Positions 42,841-52,221 are shown, counted from the first letter of the stretch. The stretch: 64,000 bases of DNA from Prado023 sp963798745 (GCA_963798745.1 CAWCUF010000005.1:191167-255166), one strand, 5' to 3'. Translations and numbers: made by a program. Notes: generated from the sequence alone by a model not told the origin.

Positions 42841-44001
42841 TCAGTCGTCGGCGGTCGATCCGGCGTGGATGTTGAGCAGCAGGCCGATCCCGATCCAGCC
42901 GGCGAACATCGACGATCCGCCGTAGGACACGAACGGCAGCGGCACCCCGGTCACCGGCATGATGCCCAGGTTCATCCCCACGTTCTCGAAGGACTGCAGG
43001 CCGAACCAGAGCACCACACCGGCCGCGACCAGGCGGCCGAACAGATCCCGGGCACGAAGCGCGGTCAGCAACCCGCGCCACAGCACGAGGGCCAGCAGGC
43101 CCAGCAGCACGCTGACCCCGACGAAGCCCAGCTCCTCGCCAGCCACCGAGAACACGAAGTCGGTGTGGTTGAACGGCACGAAACCGCCCTGGGTCTGGGT
43201 ACCGTGCCCCAGGCCACGACCCAGCAGCCCACCGGCGCCGATCGCGATGCGCGCCTGCTGGGTGTTGTAGCCGAACGTGCGCGCCCCCTCGTCCGGGCGG
43301 GCGAACGCGGTCAGCCGATCGATCTGGTAGTCGTCGACCAGACCCAGGGCGAACGCAGCGGCCACGGTTGCCACCCCGGCCACGGCCAGCAGCGCCAGCT
43401 GCCACATCCGCACGCCGGCGACCGCGAGCATCCCGGCGACGATCGAGACGATGACCAGGACGGTCCCGAGGTCCGGCTGCAGCATGATCAGTCCGACCGG
43501 AACCGCGGCGATGGCCAGCGCGCGGAGCACGGTCCGCCCGGGCGGCACGTCCCCCGGGTTTCGGTCGGCCAGGACCAGCGCCACGCCGACGATGATCGCG
43601 ACCTTGGCGAACTCCGAGGGTTGGACGGTGAAACCGGCCGGCAGCCGGATCCACGCCTGCGCGCCGTTGATCGTGCTGCCCACCGGGGAGAGCACCAGCA
43701 CGAGCCCGGCCAGGCTGGCCGCGTAGAGCATCGGTGTGTACCGGCGGATCGCCCGGTGACCCAAGCGCGACACCGCCGCGCAGAGCACCAGGCCCAGCGC
43801 CAGGTTCATCAGGTGCCGGGCCGCCGACCCACCCGACCACTGGCCAGCCGCCGTCAGGCGCGCCGAGGTGGCCGACCAGATCAGGGCCGCCCCGAGCAGC
43901 GACAACGTGGCTGCGGGGAGCACGAGCAGCCAGTCCCACTGGTGCAGCCGGGGTGGGCTGGTCCGGGGTCGCAGCAGCGGCGCCGTGCGCAGGCCCGTCA
44001 T
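42841..44001 (-). CDS. rodA: Rod-shape peptidoglycan glycosyltransferase RodA
   Basis: SEDS-family glycosyltransferase for cell elongation. The 386-aa polytopic protein (about ten helices) contains NGAQAWIRLPAGFTVQPSEFAK, given here as the family hallmark WIxxG...QPSEFAK, then LQPDLGTVLV, GHGTQTQGGFVPFNHTDFVF and the C-terminal PFVSYGGSSM. Its ATG overlaps the PBP2 stop by 4 nt, and the pair RodA-PBP2 form the elongation synthase. Confidence 0.95.
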   Translation of the reverse strand: MTGLRTAPLLRPRTSPPRLHQWDWLLVLPAATLSLLGAALIWSATSARLTAAGQWSGGSAARHLMNLALGLVLCAAVSRLGHRAIRRYTPMLYAASLAGLVLVLSPVGSTINGAQAWIRLPAGFTVQPSEFAKVAIIVGVALVLADRNPGDVPPGRTVLRALAIAAVPVGLIMLQPDLGTVLVIVSIVAGMLAVAGVRMWQLALLAVAGVATVAAAFALGLVDDYQIDRLTAFARPDEGARTFGYNTQQARIAIGAGGLLGRGLGHGTQTQGGFVPFNHTDFVFSVAGEELGFVGVSVLLGLLALVLWRGLLTALRARDLFGRLVAAGVVLWFGLQSFENVGMNLGIMPVTGVPLPFVSYGGSSMFAGWIGIGLLLNIHAGSTADD

Positions 44002-46100
44002 CGCGCGGGGGCCTTCGGGCGACCGTCCGCGCCGATCGTGGGCAACCCCGTGGCCACGTCCCCACCCACCAGGACGCTGCGGCTCGGGTCGGCCGTCCCA
44101 GCGCGCGCGCCGAACAGCGCGTCGTAGATCCCGCGGACACTGGCCCCGGAGGTCCCCGCCCCGGTGCCGCCCTGCGAGACCATGATCACCACGGCGTAGC
44201 GCGGGTCATCGGCCGGTGCGAAGGACGCGAACCACGAGGTGGCCTGCGAGCCGTACACCTCCCCCGTGCCGGTCTTGCCGGCCAGCGGCACCTCGTCGCG
44301 CGGGAAGTCGGCGAACGGCCGGCGCGCGGAGCCGTCATCGATCACGCCACGCAACGCCCGGCGCAGGAAGGCGAGGTCGTCTGCGGGGACGTCCAGGGTG
44401 CCGATCGGCTCGGGCGCCATCCGGGTGCGCACCGAGCCATCGGCGGCCAGCAGGGCACGGGCCACCTGCGGCCGGTAGAGCGTGCCCCCGTTGGCGATGG
44501 CCGCGTAGGCCGAGGCCAGCTGCAGCACGCTCGCGGTGGTGTCGCCCTGGCCGATCGAGGCGTTCAGCGCATCCCCGACCCGCCACAGCATGCCCTCGGC
44601 ACAGTTCTCCTTGGCCAGGCTCCTCAAGTACTTCGCGCGGGCGGGGTCGGCGGCCTCCGGGTAGCCCGACTCGGCCCGCCGGCACCAGTCGTCGCGCTGC
44701 GCCTCCCATTGGGCGGCCTTGAGCTCCCGGGAGGCGACCTTCCCCGCGGTCTCCCCCGGCAGGTCGATCCCGGTCGGCACGCCGAAGCCGAAGTCGGCGG
44801 CCGTGCCGGCGATCAGGTCCGCGGGCGCGTCGACCGGCGTCGATCCCCCATCGGCCTTCCACTGCTCGTGCGCCACGCGGTAGTAGACCGTGTCGCAGGA
44901 GACCTCCAGGGCGCGTTGCAGCGAGATCGGTCCGTACGAGCGTGACTTGTAGTTCTGGAACGCCCGACCGCCGACCGTGTAGGCGCTCGGGCAGGGGTAG
45001 GTCGCGGTGGTGGAGTAGCCGGCGCGCAGGGCGGCGGCGGTGCTCACCACCTTGAATGTCGACGCGGGGGCCAGCGCGCTCTGCACCGCGCGGTTCAGCA
45101 GCGGCTGGCCGGCCTGGGGGTCGGTGAGTCCCGCGTAGTCGTCGGCCGAGATCCCGCCGGACCACACGTTGGCGTCGAAGTCCGGGGCCGACGCGAGGGC
45201 CAGCACCGCTCCGGTGCGCACGTCGAGCACCACCGCAGCCCCACCATCGGCTTCGTAGGGCTGCTTGGAGATCGGGTCGATCCGGCCACGCGCCCGCTTG
45301 ATCGCGGCCTGGAGCTGCTCCTGAACCACAGCCTGCAGCTGCGCGTCGAGGTTGGTCACCAGGGTCTGGCCCGGCTCGGCGGGCTGCAGGACGGTGGCAG
45401 CGGCCCGGTGCCCGGCGCTGTCCACGGTCGCCTGCTCGCGACCCGGTGTGCCACGCAGGGCCTGGTCGTAGACGGCTTCGAGACCAGCTCGCCCGCGGAC
45501 CGGGATCCCGTCCAGGGCCGGCTCGTCTGCGAGGTCCTCGGCCGTGACCGCAGCCACGTGGCCGAGGGTGTGCGCCGCGAGCTCCCTGCCCGGATAGTCG
45601 CGGACCGGCGACTCGACGACGTCGACCGCCGGATAGGCCTGCGGATCGGCCATGATCGCACCAGCCGCGTCGATGCCGACGTCGCGCGCGATGACCGGGT
45701 TGGCTCCCGGCGCGCCGTTCCAGCAGTCCGGTTGTGGCTGGGCCTCGGGCGTCCCGCAGTTGCGCAGCCGGGCAGCCAGGCGCTCGGCTTCGACGTCGAG
45801 CAGGTCAGCGAGCCCGTCGAGAACTGTTCGGCCCTCGTCGTCGAGTCGGCGCAGGTCGCGCCGCGAGATGGCGACGTCGAGGCTGATCCGGTTGGCGGCC
45901 AGCGTTCGGCCCCGCTGGTCGAGGACCATGCCACGCGCGGCCGGAATCACCACCTCGCGCAGCCGGTTGTCCTCGGCGGCTGCCCGCGCCGGCGCCGGGT
46001 CCAGGACCTGCAGGCTGAACGCACGTGCGGCCAGCGTGACCACCAGGGACAGCACGAGGACAGCCAGTACCAGCAGGCGGGCGTGGGCACGATCAGTCAT
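43998..46100 (-). CDS. mrdA: Penicillin-binding protein 2 (transpeptidase)
   Basis: Class B PBP that cross-links new peptidoglycan with RodA. The 700-aa protein has an N-terminal membrane helix (LLVLAVLVLSLVVTLAARAF), a pedestal/dimer domain and the transpeptidase domain with the catalytic serine in APASTFKVV (SxxK), the SCD motif in EVSCDTVYY and KTGTGEV (KTG). It overlaps both neighbours by 4 nt (ATGA), as expected in the mreBCD-mrdA-rodA operon. Confidence 0.95.
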   Translation of the reverse strand: MTDRAHARLLVLAVLVLSLVVTLAARAFSLQVLDPAPARAAAEDNRLREVVIPAARGMVLDQRGRTLAANRISLDVAISRRDLRRLDDEGRTVLDGLADLLDVEAERLAARLRNCGTPEAQPQPDCWNGAPGANPVIARDVGIDAAGAIMADPQAYPAVDVVESPVRDYPGRELAAHTLGHVAAVTAEDLADEPALDGIPVRGRAGLEAVYDQALRGTPGREQATVDSAGHRAAATVLQPAEPGQTLVTNLDAQLQAVVQEQLQAAIKRARGRIDPISKQPYEADGGAAVVLDVRTGAVLALASAPDFDANVWSGGISADDYAGLTDPQAGQPLLNRAVQSALAPASTFKVVSTAAALRAGYSTTATYPCPSAYTVGGRAFQNYKSRSYGPISLQRALEVSCDTVYYRVAHEQWKADGGSTPVDAPADLIAGTAADFGFGVPTGIDLPGETAGKVASRELKAAQWEAQRDDWCRRAESGYPEAADPARAKYLRSLAKENCAEGMLWRVGDALNASIGQGDTTASVLQLASAYAAIANGGTLYRPQVARALLAADGSVRTRMAPEPIGTLDVPADDLAFLRRALRGVIDDGSARRPFADFPRDEVPLAGKTGTGEVYGSQATSWFASFAPADDPRYAVVIMVSQGGTGAGTSGASVRGIYDALFGARAGTADPSRSVLVGGDVATGLPTIGADGRPKAPAR

Positions 46101-46891
46101 GGCCGGTCCATCCCGCCGGATGGTTGGACGCTGGATGCGGGTGCCGTTGCGCGATCCCCGGCAACCGTAGGCCCGGCCAGCCCGCCTGGACCGGACTGGC
46201 TCGGCCCGACGATCGATCGGACCCGCGGCGACGGGGCCGGACGGGCGCGGCGGCTGGCGAGCAGCAGCGCTGCAGGTGCCAGCAGCAGCCCCCAGCCCAG
46301 GCTGGCCACGACGGCCAGCAGCAGTGCCCCCCAGGACACCCCCGAGGCGCCGCCCGCGAACCAGACGACCGCTGCGCGGACGACCACGACGGCACCGGAG
46401 CCGACCGCGAGCATGACCATGGCCGCGATGGGCCCCGGTCGGTAGGTCGCCGCCGCGCGACCCATCAGTGCTGCCGCCAGGACCAGGACCAGCATCCACC
46501 CGCCCAGCGGACCCGCTGCGGGCGGGACCAGGTCCAGGACCAGCCCCGCAACGGCGCCGACCGCGGCCCCGGCCAGGGCACCGTGCGCCAGCGCGATGGC
46601 CAGCACGCTGATCGCCACGAGGTCCGGGACGGCCCCCGGCGTCGGCAGCCTGTTCACCCACGTCACCTGCACCAGCACCAGGGCGATCAGCGCCGCCACC
46701 AGCAGGGTCAGGGAGAAGGGCGAGCGCGGTGGGCCGGCGGGGGAGGTGTAGGGCGCTGCTCCCCCGAGCGACGAGGTCGGCCTTGACGATCCGCTGCGCC
46801 TGGAGACTGGGCTGCGCCCGGGCGCGGGGCTGTGCCAGCGGGCGGGGCTGAACCAGGGACGTCCCCCGGGTCCCCGGAGGCCTGCCCTCAT
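46097..46891 (-). CDS. mreD: Rod-shape-determining protein MreD
   Basis: Small membrane partner of MreC. The 264-aa protein has a 60-aa basic, proline-rich N-terminal part, five to six membrane helices starting SLTLLVAALIALVLVQVTW and a family-like VPDLVAISVLAIALAHG segment, and a polar C-terminal tail. The N-terminal extension is longer than in most MreD. Both ends overlap its neighbours by 4 nt. Confidence 0.85.
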   Translation of the reverse strand: MRAGLRGPGGRPWFSPARWHSPAPGRSPVSRRSGSSRPTSSLGGAAPYTSPAGPPRSPFSLTLLVAALIALVLVQVTWVNRLPTPGAVPDLVAISVLAIALAHGALAGAAVGAVAGLVLDLVPPAAGPLGGWMLVLVLAAALMGRAAATYRPGPIAAMVMLAVGSGAVVVVRAAVVWFAGGASGVSWGALLLAVVASLGWGLLLAPAALLLASRRARPAPSPRVRSIVGPSQSGPGGLAGPTVAGDRATAPASSVQPSGGMDRP

Positions 46892-47772
46892 GAGGCACCG
46901 ACCGGTGCTGGCGCCGACGATTCGGCCGCTGTGCCGGCCTCCGGCCCGGGTGTGGCTGGGGAGTCCGCCTGGGCCCCTGCAGGCACCAGGACGTCGATCT
47001 CGTCCAGAGTCGAGTCGTCAACGTTCGGCGCGACCTCGGCGACCCGGTCCAGTGCGGTGGAGGTGCCGGTCACCGCCGAGATCCGGCCGATCGGCAGCCC
47101 GGCGGGGATGGCCCCGTTCGGGGTGCCGAGGGTGACCACCAGGTCACCGACGGCCATGTCGCCCTGGGGGTCCAGCAGGGTGAGCCGCCCGCCGGCGCCG
47201 GTGCCGCGGACGACCCCGACCTCGCCGGAGCCGGCCACCCGGACGGCGAGCTCGGTGGCCTGATCGACCACCAGCCGCACGGTGCTGACCTGACCAGACA
47301 CCGTTTCGGTGACGCCCGCCAATCCGTGGACGCCGAGGACTGCGAGCCCGGAACGCATCCCGCTCGACGAGCCGAGCGAGATGGCCACCGAGCGCACGAC
47401 ATCCTGGCTGGCCGAGACCGACACCACCCGGCCAGCAGCCAGGACGTAGCCCTCGGGAAGGACGAGGGCGGCGAGTTCGCGCTCCTGCGCTCGGGTGAGC
47501 CGACCAGCCGCGGCTGCCCCGGCCTCCGTGCGCGCCTGGGACAGCTCCGCTTCCAGCTGCGCGATCCGCTCGCGTTGCGCCTGCGAGCTCCCGAACCGGT
47601 CAGCCACCGAGTCCCGGACCCATGCCAACACCCGTTCGGGTGGGCCGGCGACTGTGCCGGCGACCCCGCGCAGTGCCTGCGTCGGGCCCGATCCACGGGC
47701 GTCGAGCAGGACGAGCAGCAGCGCCGTTGCCAGCAGCGCGCCCACGATCAGCCGGGCGGTGCGCCGGGCCAT
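46888..47772 (-). CDS. mreC: Rod-shape-determining protein MreC
   Basis: Bitopic scaffold linking MreB to PBP2. The 294-aa protein starts with a membrane anchor (ARLIVGALLATALLLVLLDA), has a coiled-coil segment (RIAQLEAELSQARTEAGAAA) and the C-terminal beta-rich MreC domain with LTLLDPQGDMAVGDLVVTLG. Its ATG shares one base with the mreB stop. The acidic/Pro tail after residue 260 is variable. Confidence 0.93.
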   Translation of the reverse strand: MARRTARLIVGALLATALLLVLLDARGSGPTQALRGVAGTVAGPPERVLAWVRDSVADRFGSSQAQRERIAQLEAELSQARTEAGAAAAGRLTRAQERELAALVLPEGYVLAAGRVVSVSASQDVVRSVAISLGSSSGMRSGLAVLGVHGLAGVTETVSGQVSTVRLVVDQATELAVRVAGSGEVGVVRGTGAGGRLTLLDPQGDMAVGDLVVTLGTPNGAIPAGLPIGRISAVTGTSTALDRVAEVAPNVDDSTLDEIDVLVPAGAQADSPATPGPEAGTAAESSAPAPVGAS

Positions 47773-48818
47773 CAGTGCCGCGGCTCCGCCATCAGGACGC
47801 GGCCCAGCGCGTCGAAGGACTCGATGGCCCGCCCGACCCCGAGCACGACCGCCTGCATCGGGTGCTCGGCCACGAGCACCGGCATCCCGGTCTCACTGGC
47901 CAGCCGACGGTCGATGCCGGCGAGCAGCGCGCCACCACCGGTCAGGACGATCCCGCGGGCCAGGACGTCGCCGGCCAGTTCGGGCGGGGTCCGGTCCAGC
48001 GTGCTCGACACCGCCGCGACGATCGCCAGCAGCGGTTCGTCGAGGGCCCAGCGGATCTCCTCGGCCGTGACCGAGACTGTCCGGGGCAGGCCCGTGACCA
48101 GGTCGCGCCCGCGCAGCTCGGCGCCCGGCTCCTCGGCGGCGGGGAACGCCGACCCGACCGCCAGCTTCACATCCTCCGCGGTGCGCTCGCCGATCAGCAG
48201 CGAGTACTCCTTCTTCGCATAGCTGATGATCGCCTCGTCGAGACGGTCGCCGCCGACCCGCACCGACGTGCTGGCCACGGTGCCCCCGAGGGCCAGCACG
48301 GCCACCTCGGTGGTCCCGCCGCCGATGTCGACGACCATCGAACCGGTGGCCTCGTGCACGGGCAGCCCGGCGCCGATCGCCGCCGCCATCGGCTCCTCCA
48401 TGAGATGCACCTCGCGCGCGCCGGCCGAATAGCAGGCATCGCGCACCGCGCGCCGCTCCACGCCGCTGATCCCACTGGGCACCGCGACGATGATCCGGGG
48501 CCGCGACCAGAAGCTGCGCTTGTGCACCCGGCCGACGAAGTGACGCAGCATCCGCTCGGCGTTGTCGAAATCGGCGATGACCCCGTCGCGCAGCGGCCGC
48601 ACGGTGGCGATGTGCTCGGGTGTGCGGCCCAGCATGGCCTTGGCGTCCTCGCCGACCCCGACGAGCTCGCCGGTTTCCACCGAGACCGCCACGATGGACG
48701 GCTCGACCAGGGCGATCCCGGTGCCGCGCACGTAGACCAGGGTCGTGGCCGTACCCAGGTCGATCGCCAGGTCACGCCCGGCGAGCGCCCGCCCGGTGGA
48801 ACCACCCAAAGCGCTCAC
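47772..48818 (-). CDS. mreB: Rod-shape-determining protein MreB
   Basis: Actin homologue guiding lateral wall synthesis. The 348-aa product shows DLAIDLGTATTLVYVRGTG (phosphate 1), MVVDIGGGTTEVAVLALGG (phosphate 2) and GIVLTGGGALLAGIDRRL (adenosine). The start is a GTG at 48816-48818. It is first in the five-gene elongation operon; a 55-bp palindrome lies upstream, between it and ndk. Confidence 0.95.
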   Translation of the reverse strand: MSALGGSTGRALAGRDLAIDLGTATTLVYVRGTGIALVEPSIVAVSVETGELVGVGEDAKAMLGRTPEHIATVRPLRDGVIADFDNAERMLRHFVGRVHKRSFWSRPRIIVAVPSGISGVERRAVRDACYSAGAREVHLMEEPMAAAIGAGLPVHEATGSMVVDIGGGTTEVAVLALGGTVASTSVRVGGDRLDEAIISYAKKEYSLLIGERTAEDVKLAVGSAFPAAEEPGAELRGRDLVTGLPRTVSVTAEEIRWALDEPLLAIVAAVSSTLDRTPPELAGDVLARGIVLTGGGALLAGIDRRLASETGMPVLVAEHPMQAVVLGVGRAIESFDALGRVLMAEPRH

Positions 48819-48844
48819 CCCTCAACGTGCTCGCGTGCAGAACG

Positions 48845-48899
48845 TGCGTTGCTGTGCACGGTTTCGACCATTGGCTGGTCGATTCCGTGCACACCGACG
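48845..48899. repeat. 55-bp palindromic intergenic element, copy B
   Basis: Arms GTGCACGGTTTCGACCA and TGGTCGATTCCGTGCAC pair with two mismatches around a 5-nt loop; the ends TGCGTTG and ACCGACG match copy A at 3716-3770. It lies between the ndk stop (48900) and the mreB start (48818) and may act as the ndk terminator. Confidence 0.85.
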
Positions 48900-49310
48900 T
48901 CAGACCAGTCGTGGGAAGAACAGTGCGATCTCGCGGGTCGCCGACTCCGGGGAATCGCTGCCGTGGGTGACGTTCTGCTGCATCACCGTGGCCAGGTCGC
49001 CGCGGATGGTGCCGGGGGCCGCGGTGACGGGGTTGGTGGCGCCCATCATGGCGCGCCAGGACACGATCGCGTCGGGGCCCTCGATGACGGCGGCGACCAG
49101 CGGTCCGGAGGTGATGAAGTCCACGAGGCTGGCGAAGAACGGCTTCTCGGCATGCTCGGCGTAATGGGCCTGGGCGGTCGCGGCGTCGAGGGTGCGCAAC
49201 TCGAGGGCGACGATCTTCAGGCCCCTGCGCTCGATGCGCGCCAGCACTTCGCCGACCAGGTTGCGGGCGACCCCGTCGGGCTTGATCAGGACCAGGGTCC
49301 GCTCGGCCAT
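48900..49310 (-). CDS. ndk: Nucleoside diphosphate kinase
   Basis: Balances NTP and dNTP pools by phosphate transfer through a phosphohistidine. The 136-aa product starts AERTLVLIKPDGVARNLVG, contains GPLVAAVIEGPDAIVSWRAM and the catalytic histidine in NVTHGSDSPESATREIALFF. The ATG is at 49308-49310 with an AGGAGGAG site upstream. Confidence 0.97.
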   Translation of the reverse strand: MAERTLVLIKPDGVARNLVGEVLARIERRGLKIVALELRTLDAATAQAHYAEHAEKPFFASLVDFITSGPLVAAVIEGPDAIVSWRAMMGATNPVTAAPGTIRGDLATVMQQNVTHGSDSPESATREIALFFPRLV

Positions 49311-49683
49311 TGCTCCTCCTGCGCGAACGGGCGGCACCTCCACCCGTGAGGCGCCAAGCCTACCCGGCGACGGGCGCAGCTCTGGACCGGCGCGGACGGG
49401 CCGACGCGACCGCGAGCACCCGCTGCCTCGTGCGGTCCGCTTCGCCGGCCGATGGGACGGCGAGGCTCTCGACGCGTTCGCAGTTGCTTCGGTGCCGGCC
49501 CACCGCGGCGCGGGCCTGCTGCGCCAGGGGCTCTGCAACGGCCGAGAGGGTCTGCAAAGGCCTGGGGTCTCGAACGGCCGGGGGGTCTGCAACGGCCGGG
49601 GGGCCTGCAACGGCCGGGGGTCGACTCCGGCCGTTGCTTGCGGCGGGCTGGGCCTACCGCGGCTGGGCCTACGGCGGCGTGGT
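49311..49683. other. Gene-free gap with 18-bp tandem repeats
   Basis: No supported gene. Bases 49531-49620 hold five 18-bp units and a following inverted CCGGCCGTTGC; the rest is ordinary GC-rich spacer upstream of ndk, probably including its promoter. Confidence 0.7.
49531..49620. repeat. Five 18-bp tandem repeats
   Basis: Five contiguous 18-bp units with consensus GTCTGCAACGGCCGGGGG; units 4 and 5 differ at one base, units 1-3 are more diverged, and the array is followed by an inverted copy of the core (CCGGCCGTTGC). Confidence 0.9.
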
Positions 49684-50004
49684 CTAGTGCGGCGCGGGCC
49701 GGCCCGCATCGGCCTTGCGGCCCAGGTGCACCGCGGTCCACCAGAGCGCGGCGAACACCGCTCCGAGGCCGAACAGCATCGGCGCGGCGAATCCGGCGAG
49801 GATCACCGCGACCTGCAACGCCCAGCCCACGGGCAGGAAGTAGGGCCGGTTGAACAGCCCGGGCAGCAGCAGGCACATGAGCGCTAGGGCGACCAATACC
49901 CACGCGACCCAACCGGGCCGGTCGTCCACCATGAGCGCCACGGGAATCGCGAGCAGCAGGACGATCGCCTCCATGATCAGGACGCTGGAGGTCAGCACCC
50001 TCAT
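49684..50004 (-). CDS. DUF4233 membrane protein
   Basis: A 106-aa protein with four membrane helices and the family-typical LFNRPYFLPVGWALQVAVIL stretch. It follows folC with a 4-nt overlap and precedes ndk, the same order as Rv2447c-Rv2446c-Rv2445c in M. tuberculosis. Function unknown. Confidence 0.88.
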   Translation of the reverse strand: MRVLTSSVLIMEAIVLLLAIPVALMVDDRPGWVAWVLVALALMCLLLPGLFNRPYFLPVGWALQVAVILAGFAAPMLFGLGAVFAALWWTAVHLGRKADAGRPAPH

Positions 50005-51626
50005 CGGTAGTCCTCGAAGTCGTCGAGCAGATCCTCCAGGTCATCGGGCGCCCGCCCGCGCGGGGCCGCGTGCTCGGAGCGCGTCGCCCCGGACTCATGG
50101 CCGGACTCCGCGCCGAGCAGCAGCCGGGCCTCGGCGGCCATGGTCACCGAGCCGGTCACCAGGACACCGGCCCCGACCCCGGCAGGTGCGGTGGCCTCGG
50201 CCAGACCGATCCCACGCTCCAGTGCCTCGTCGAGTCGATCGACGGCCTCGACCCGGTCCTCGTCCAGGACCTCCGCAGCGATCGCGGCCAGGTCGCGGAC
50301 CGGGATGGCCCGCGGCGAACTCGACCGGGTGATCACGACCTTGTCGACGATCGGGTCCAGGGCCGAGAGGATCCCGGCGGCGTCCTTGCCCGTCAGGATG
50401 CCGACCACGGCCACGGTGGCGGTGAAGGCGAACGACTCGGCGACCGCGGCGACCATCGCCTGCGCGCCGGGCACGTTGTGGGCGGCGTCGACGAGCACGG
50501 TCGGTCCGCGGCGCACCACCTCCAGGCGCCCGGGTGAGGTGACCGAGGCGAACCCGGCACGCACGGTGACGAGGTCGAGCTGCCTTCGCGGCGCGGCGAC
50601 CGGCACGTCGGGCGCGACCCCCGCAGCAGGTGCGGGCTCCCGGAGGTCGACCAGGGAGGTGGCCAGAGCCGGATCGCTGCCCGTCGGGTCGCCGCCGACC
50701 GGAGCGCCACCGGCCCGGTCGCGCCCGGTCGGGTCGGCCAGGTCGGGTGGCTGCAGGCCGAAGAACGACTCCACGGCCACGAGCGCCGCAGCCGCATTGC
50801 GCGCCTGGTGCTCACCGAACAGCGGCAGGAACACGTCTGGGTAGTCCCCGCCCAGTCCGCGCAGGGTCACCTGTTGGCCGCCGACGGCCAGGACGCGCTC
50901 GACCACGCCGAAGTGGACACCTTCCATCGCGGTGACGGCCTCCAGGGCGAGTGCAGCGGCGGTGAGCACCCCCTGGGCTGGCAGTTCCTGGGCGGCCAGG
51001 ACCACCGACGAGCTCGGCTTGATGATGCCGGCCTTCTCCCCGGCGATGTCGACCAGTGTGTCGCCGAGGTAGTCCGAGTGATCCATCCCGATCGGCATGA
51101 TGACCGCGACCTGGGCGTCGGCGACGTTCGTGGCGTCCCACGTCCCGCCCATCCCGACCTCGACGATCGCGACATCGACGGGGGCATCGGCGAACGCCGC
51201 GAACCCCAGCCCGGTCATCGCCTCGAAGAAGCTGAGCCGGGGCCCACCGTCGAGTTCGCTGGCCTCGTCGGCCATCGCGAGCACCGGCGCGACCTCGTCG
51301 TAGACACCGAGGAAGTCGGTCAGCTCGATCGGCTCACCGTCCAGGCGAATCCGCTCGCGCAGGTCGGCCAGGTGCGGCGAGGTGATCAGCCCGGTGTGCA
51401 GCCCGAAGGAGCGCAGCAACGCCTCGATCATGCGCGCCGTGGACGTCTTGCCGTTGGTGCCCGTCACGTGGATCACCGGGAACGCGCGCTGCGGGTCGCC
51501 GAGGTATCGGGTCAGGGTGCGGATGCGGTCCAGCGTGGGCGAGATCCGGGTCTCGGGCCAGCGCGCCTCGAGCGCTCGGCGCACCTCGTCGAAGCGTTCC
51601 AGCGGCTCGCGCGGGTCTGTGGTCAC
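50001..51626 (-). CDS. folC: Bifunctional folylpolyglutamate/dihydrofolate synthase
   Basis: Adds glutamates to folates and dihydropteroate-type precursors. The 541-aa Mur-ligase-fold protein has the P-loop HVTGTNGKTSTARM, LITSPHLADLRERIRLDGE, VEVGMGGTWDATNV, GMDHSDYLGDTLVDIAGEKAG (broken: family motif DH-LG-T-IA-EKAGI) and VDAAHNVPGAQAM. About 60 Asp/Pro/Gly-rich residues are inserted before the C-terminal domain (residues about 285-345). The GTG at 51624-51626 is used; the frame upstream is not coding-like. Confidence 0.93.
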   Translation of the reverse strand: MTTDPREPLERFDEVRRALEARWPETRISPTLDRIRTLTRYLGDPQRAFPVIHVTGTNGKTSTARMIEALLRSFGLHTGLITSPHLADLRERIRLDGEPIELTDFLGVYDEVAPVLAMADEASELDGGPRLSFFEAMTGLGFAAFADAPVDVAIVEVGMGGTWDATNVADAQVAVIMPIGMDHSDYLGDTLVDIAGEKAGIIKPSSSVVLAAQELPAQGVLTAAALALEAVTAMEGVHFGVVERVLAVGGQQVTLRGLGGDYPDVFLPLFGEHQARNAAAALVAVESFFGLQPPDLADPTGRDRAGGAPVGGDPTGSDPALATSLVDLREPAPAAGVAPDVPVAAPRRQLDLVTVRAGFASVTSPGRLEVVRRGPTVLVDAAHNVPGAQAMVAAVAESFAFTATVAVVGILTGKDAAGILSALDPIVDKVVITRSSSPRAIPVRDLAAIAAEVLDEDRVEAVDRLDEALERGIGLAEATAPAGVGAGVLVTGSVTMAAEARLLLGAESGHESGATRSEHAAPRGRAPDDLEDLLDDFEDYR

Positions 51627-51720
51627 AGGGGCAATCGTCGCATCCCGCGCCGGGCGCTGCCCACGCGCGAAACTCTCCGCAGCCCTAGATTGGGTCGCCC
51701 GAGGAGAGCGAGAACCGCGA

Positions 51721-52221
51721 GTGGAGCCCACCTGGCAGGACGACGCACCGGCAGCCGACGACGTGCCGCCGGCCATCGAGGCCGCCCCACCGCCGGCAGG
51801 CGCCGATTTGGACAACGGGCCCGAGATGGCCGCCGCGCTGACCCGTACGTTGGTCGCGTTCGGCGCTGCCAGCGTGGTGGGCGGCGGGGTGCTCGCCGCG
51901 GCGTCGGATCGACCGGGGGTGCGGGCGTTCGGTCAACAGAGCGCGATGTGGGGGGCGATCAACCTGGCGATCGCCGGGGTGGGGGCCTGGCGCGGCCGCT
52001 CGCACCCGACGCGGGCGGATTCGCTGCGCCGGACGCTGCTGGTCAACGCTGGGCTGGACGTGGGGTATGTGGCCGCGGGAGCGCACCTCGCCCACCACCG
52101 GGTGACGCTGGGGGGCCGGTGGTCCCCGCAGGCTGCCCGTGGTCATGGGCTTGCCGTGGTGGTGCAGGGCGCGGGCCTGATGGCCCTGGACCTGTACTAC
52201 GCGCGGCGACTGAGTGGCTGA
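51721..52221 (+). CDS. Putative membrane protein (DUF6992-like)
   Basis: A protein of about 166 aa with an acidic, proline-rich N-terminus (about 40 aa) and four membrane helices containing the pattern FGQQSAMWGAINLAIAGVGAW, GLDVGYVAAGAHLAHH and a final LALDLYYARRL-like end. The GTG at 51721 has a GAGGAG about 15 nt upstream; an ATG at 51826 is an alternative. Divergent from folC. The family assignment is tentative. Confidence 0.65.
   Translation: MEPTWQDDAPAADDVPPAIEAAPPPAGADLDNGPEMAAALTRTLVAFGAASVVGGGVLAAASDRPGVRAFGQQSAMWGAINLAIAGVGAWRGRSHPTRADSLRRTLLVNAGLDVGYVAAGAHLAHHRVTLGGRWSPQAARGHGLAVVVQGAGLMALDLYYARRLSG

Noticed and set aside
43998..47021. 1007-aa version of PBP2
   Set aside because: The N-terminal 307 residues overlap mreD and part of mreC in another frame; the ATGA overlap at 46097-46100 marks the real start.
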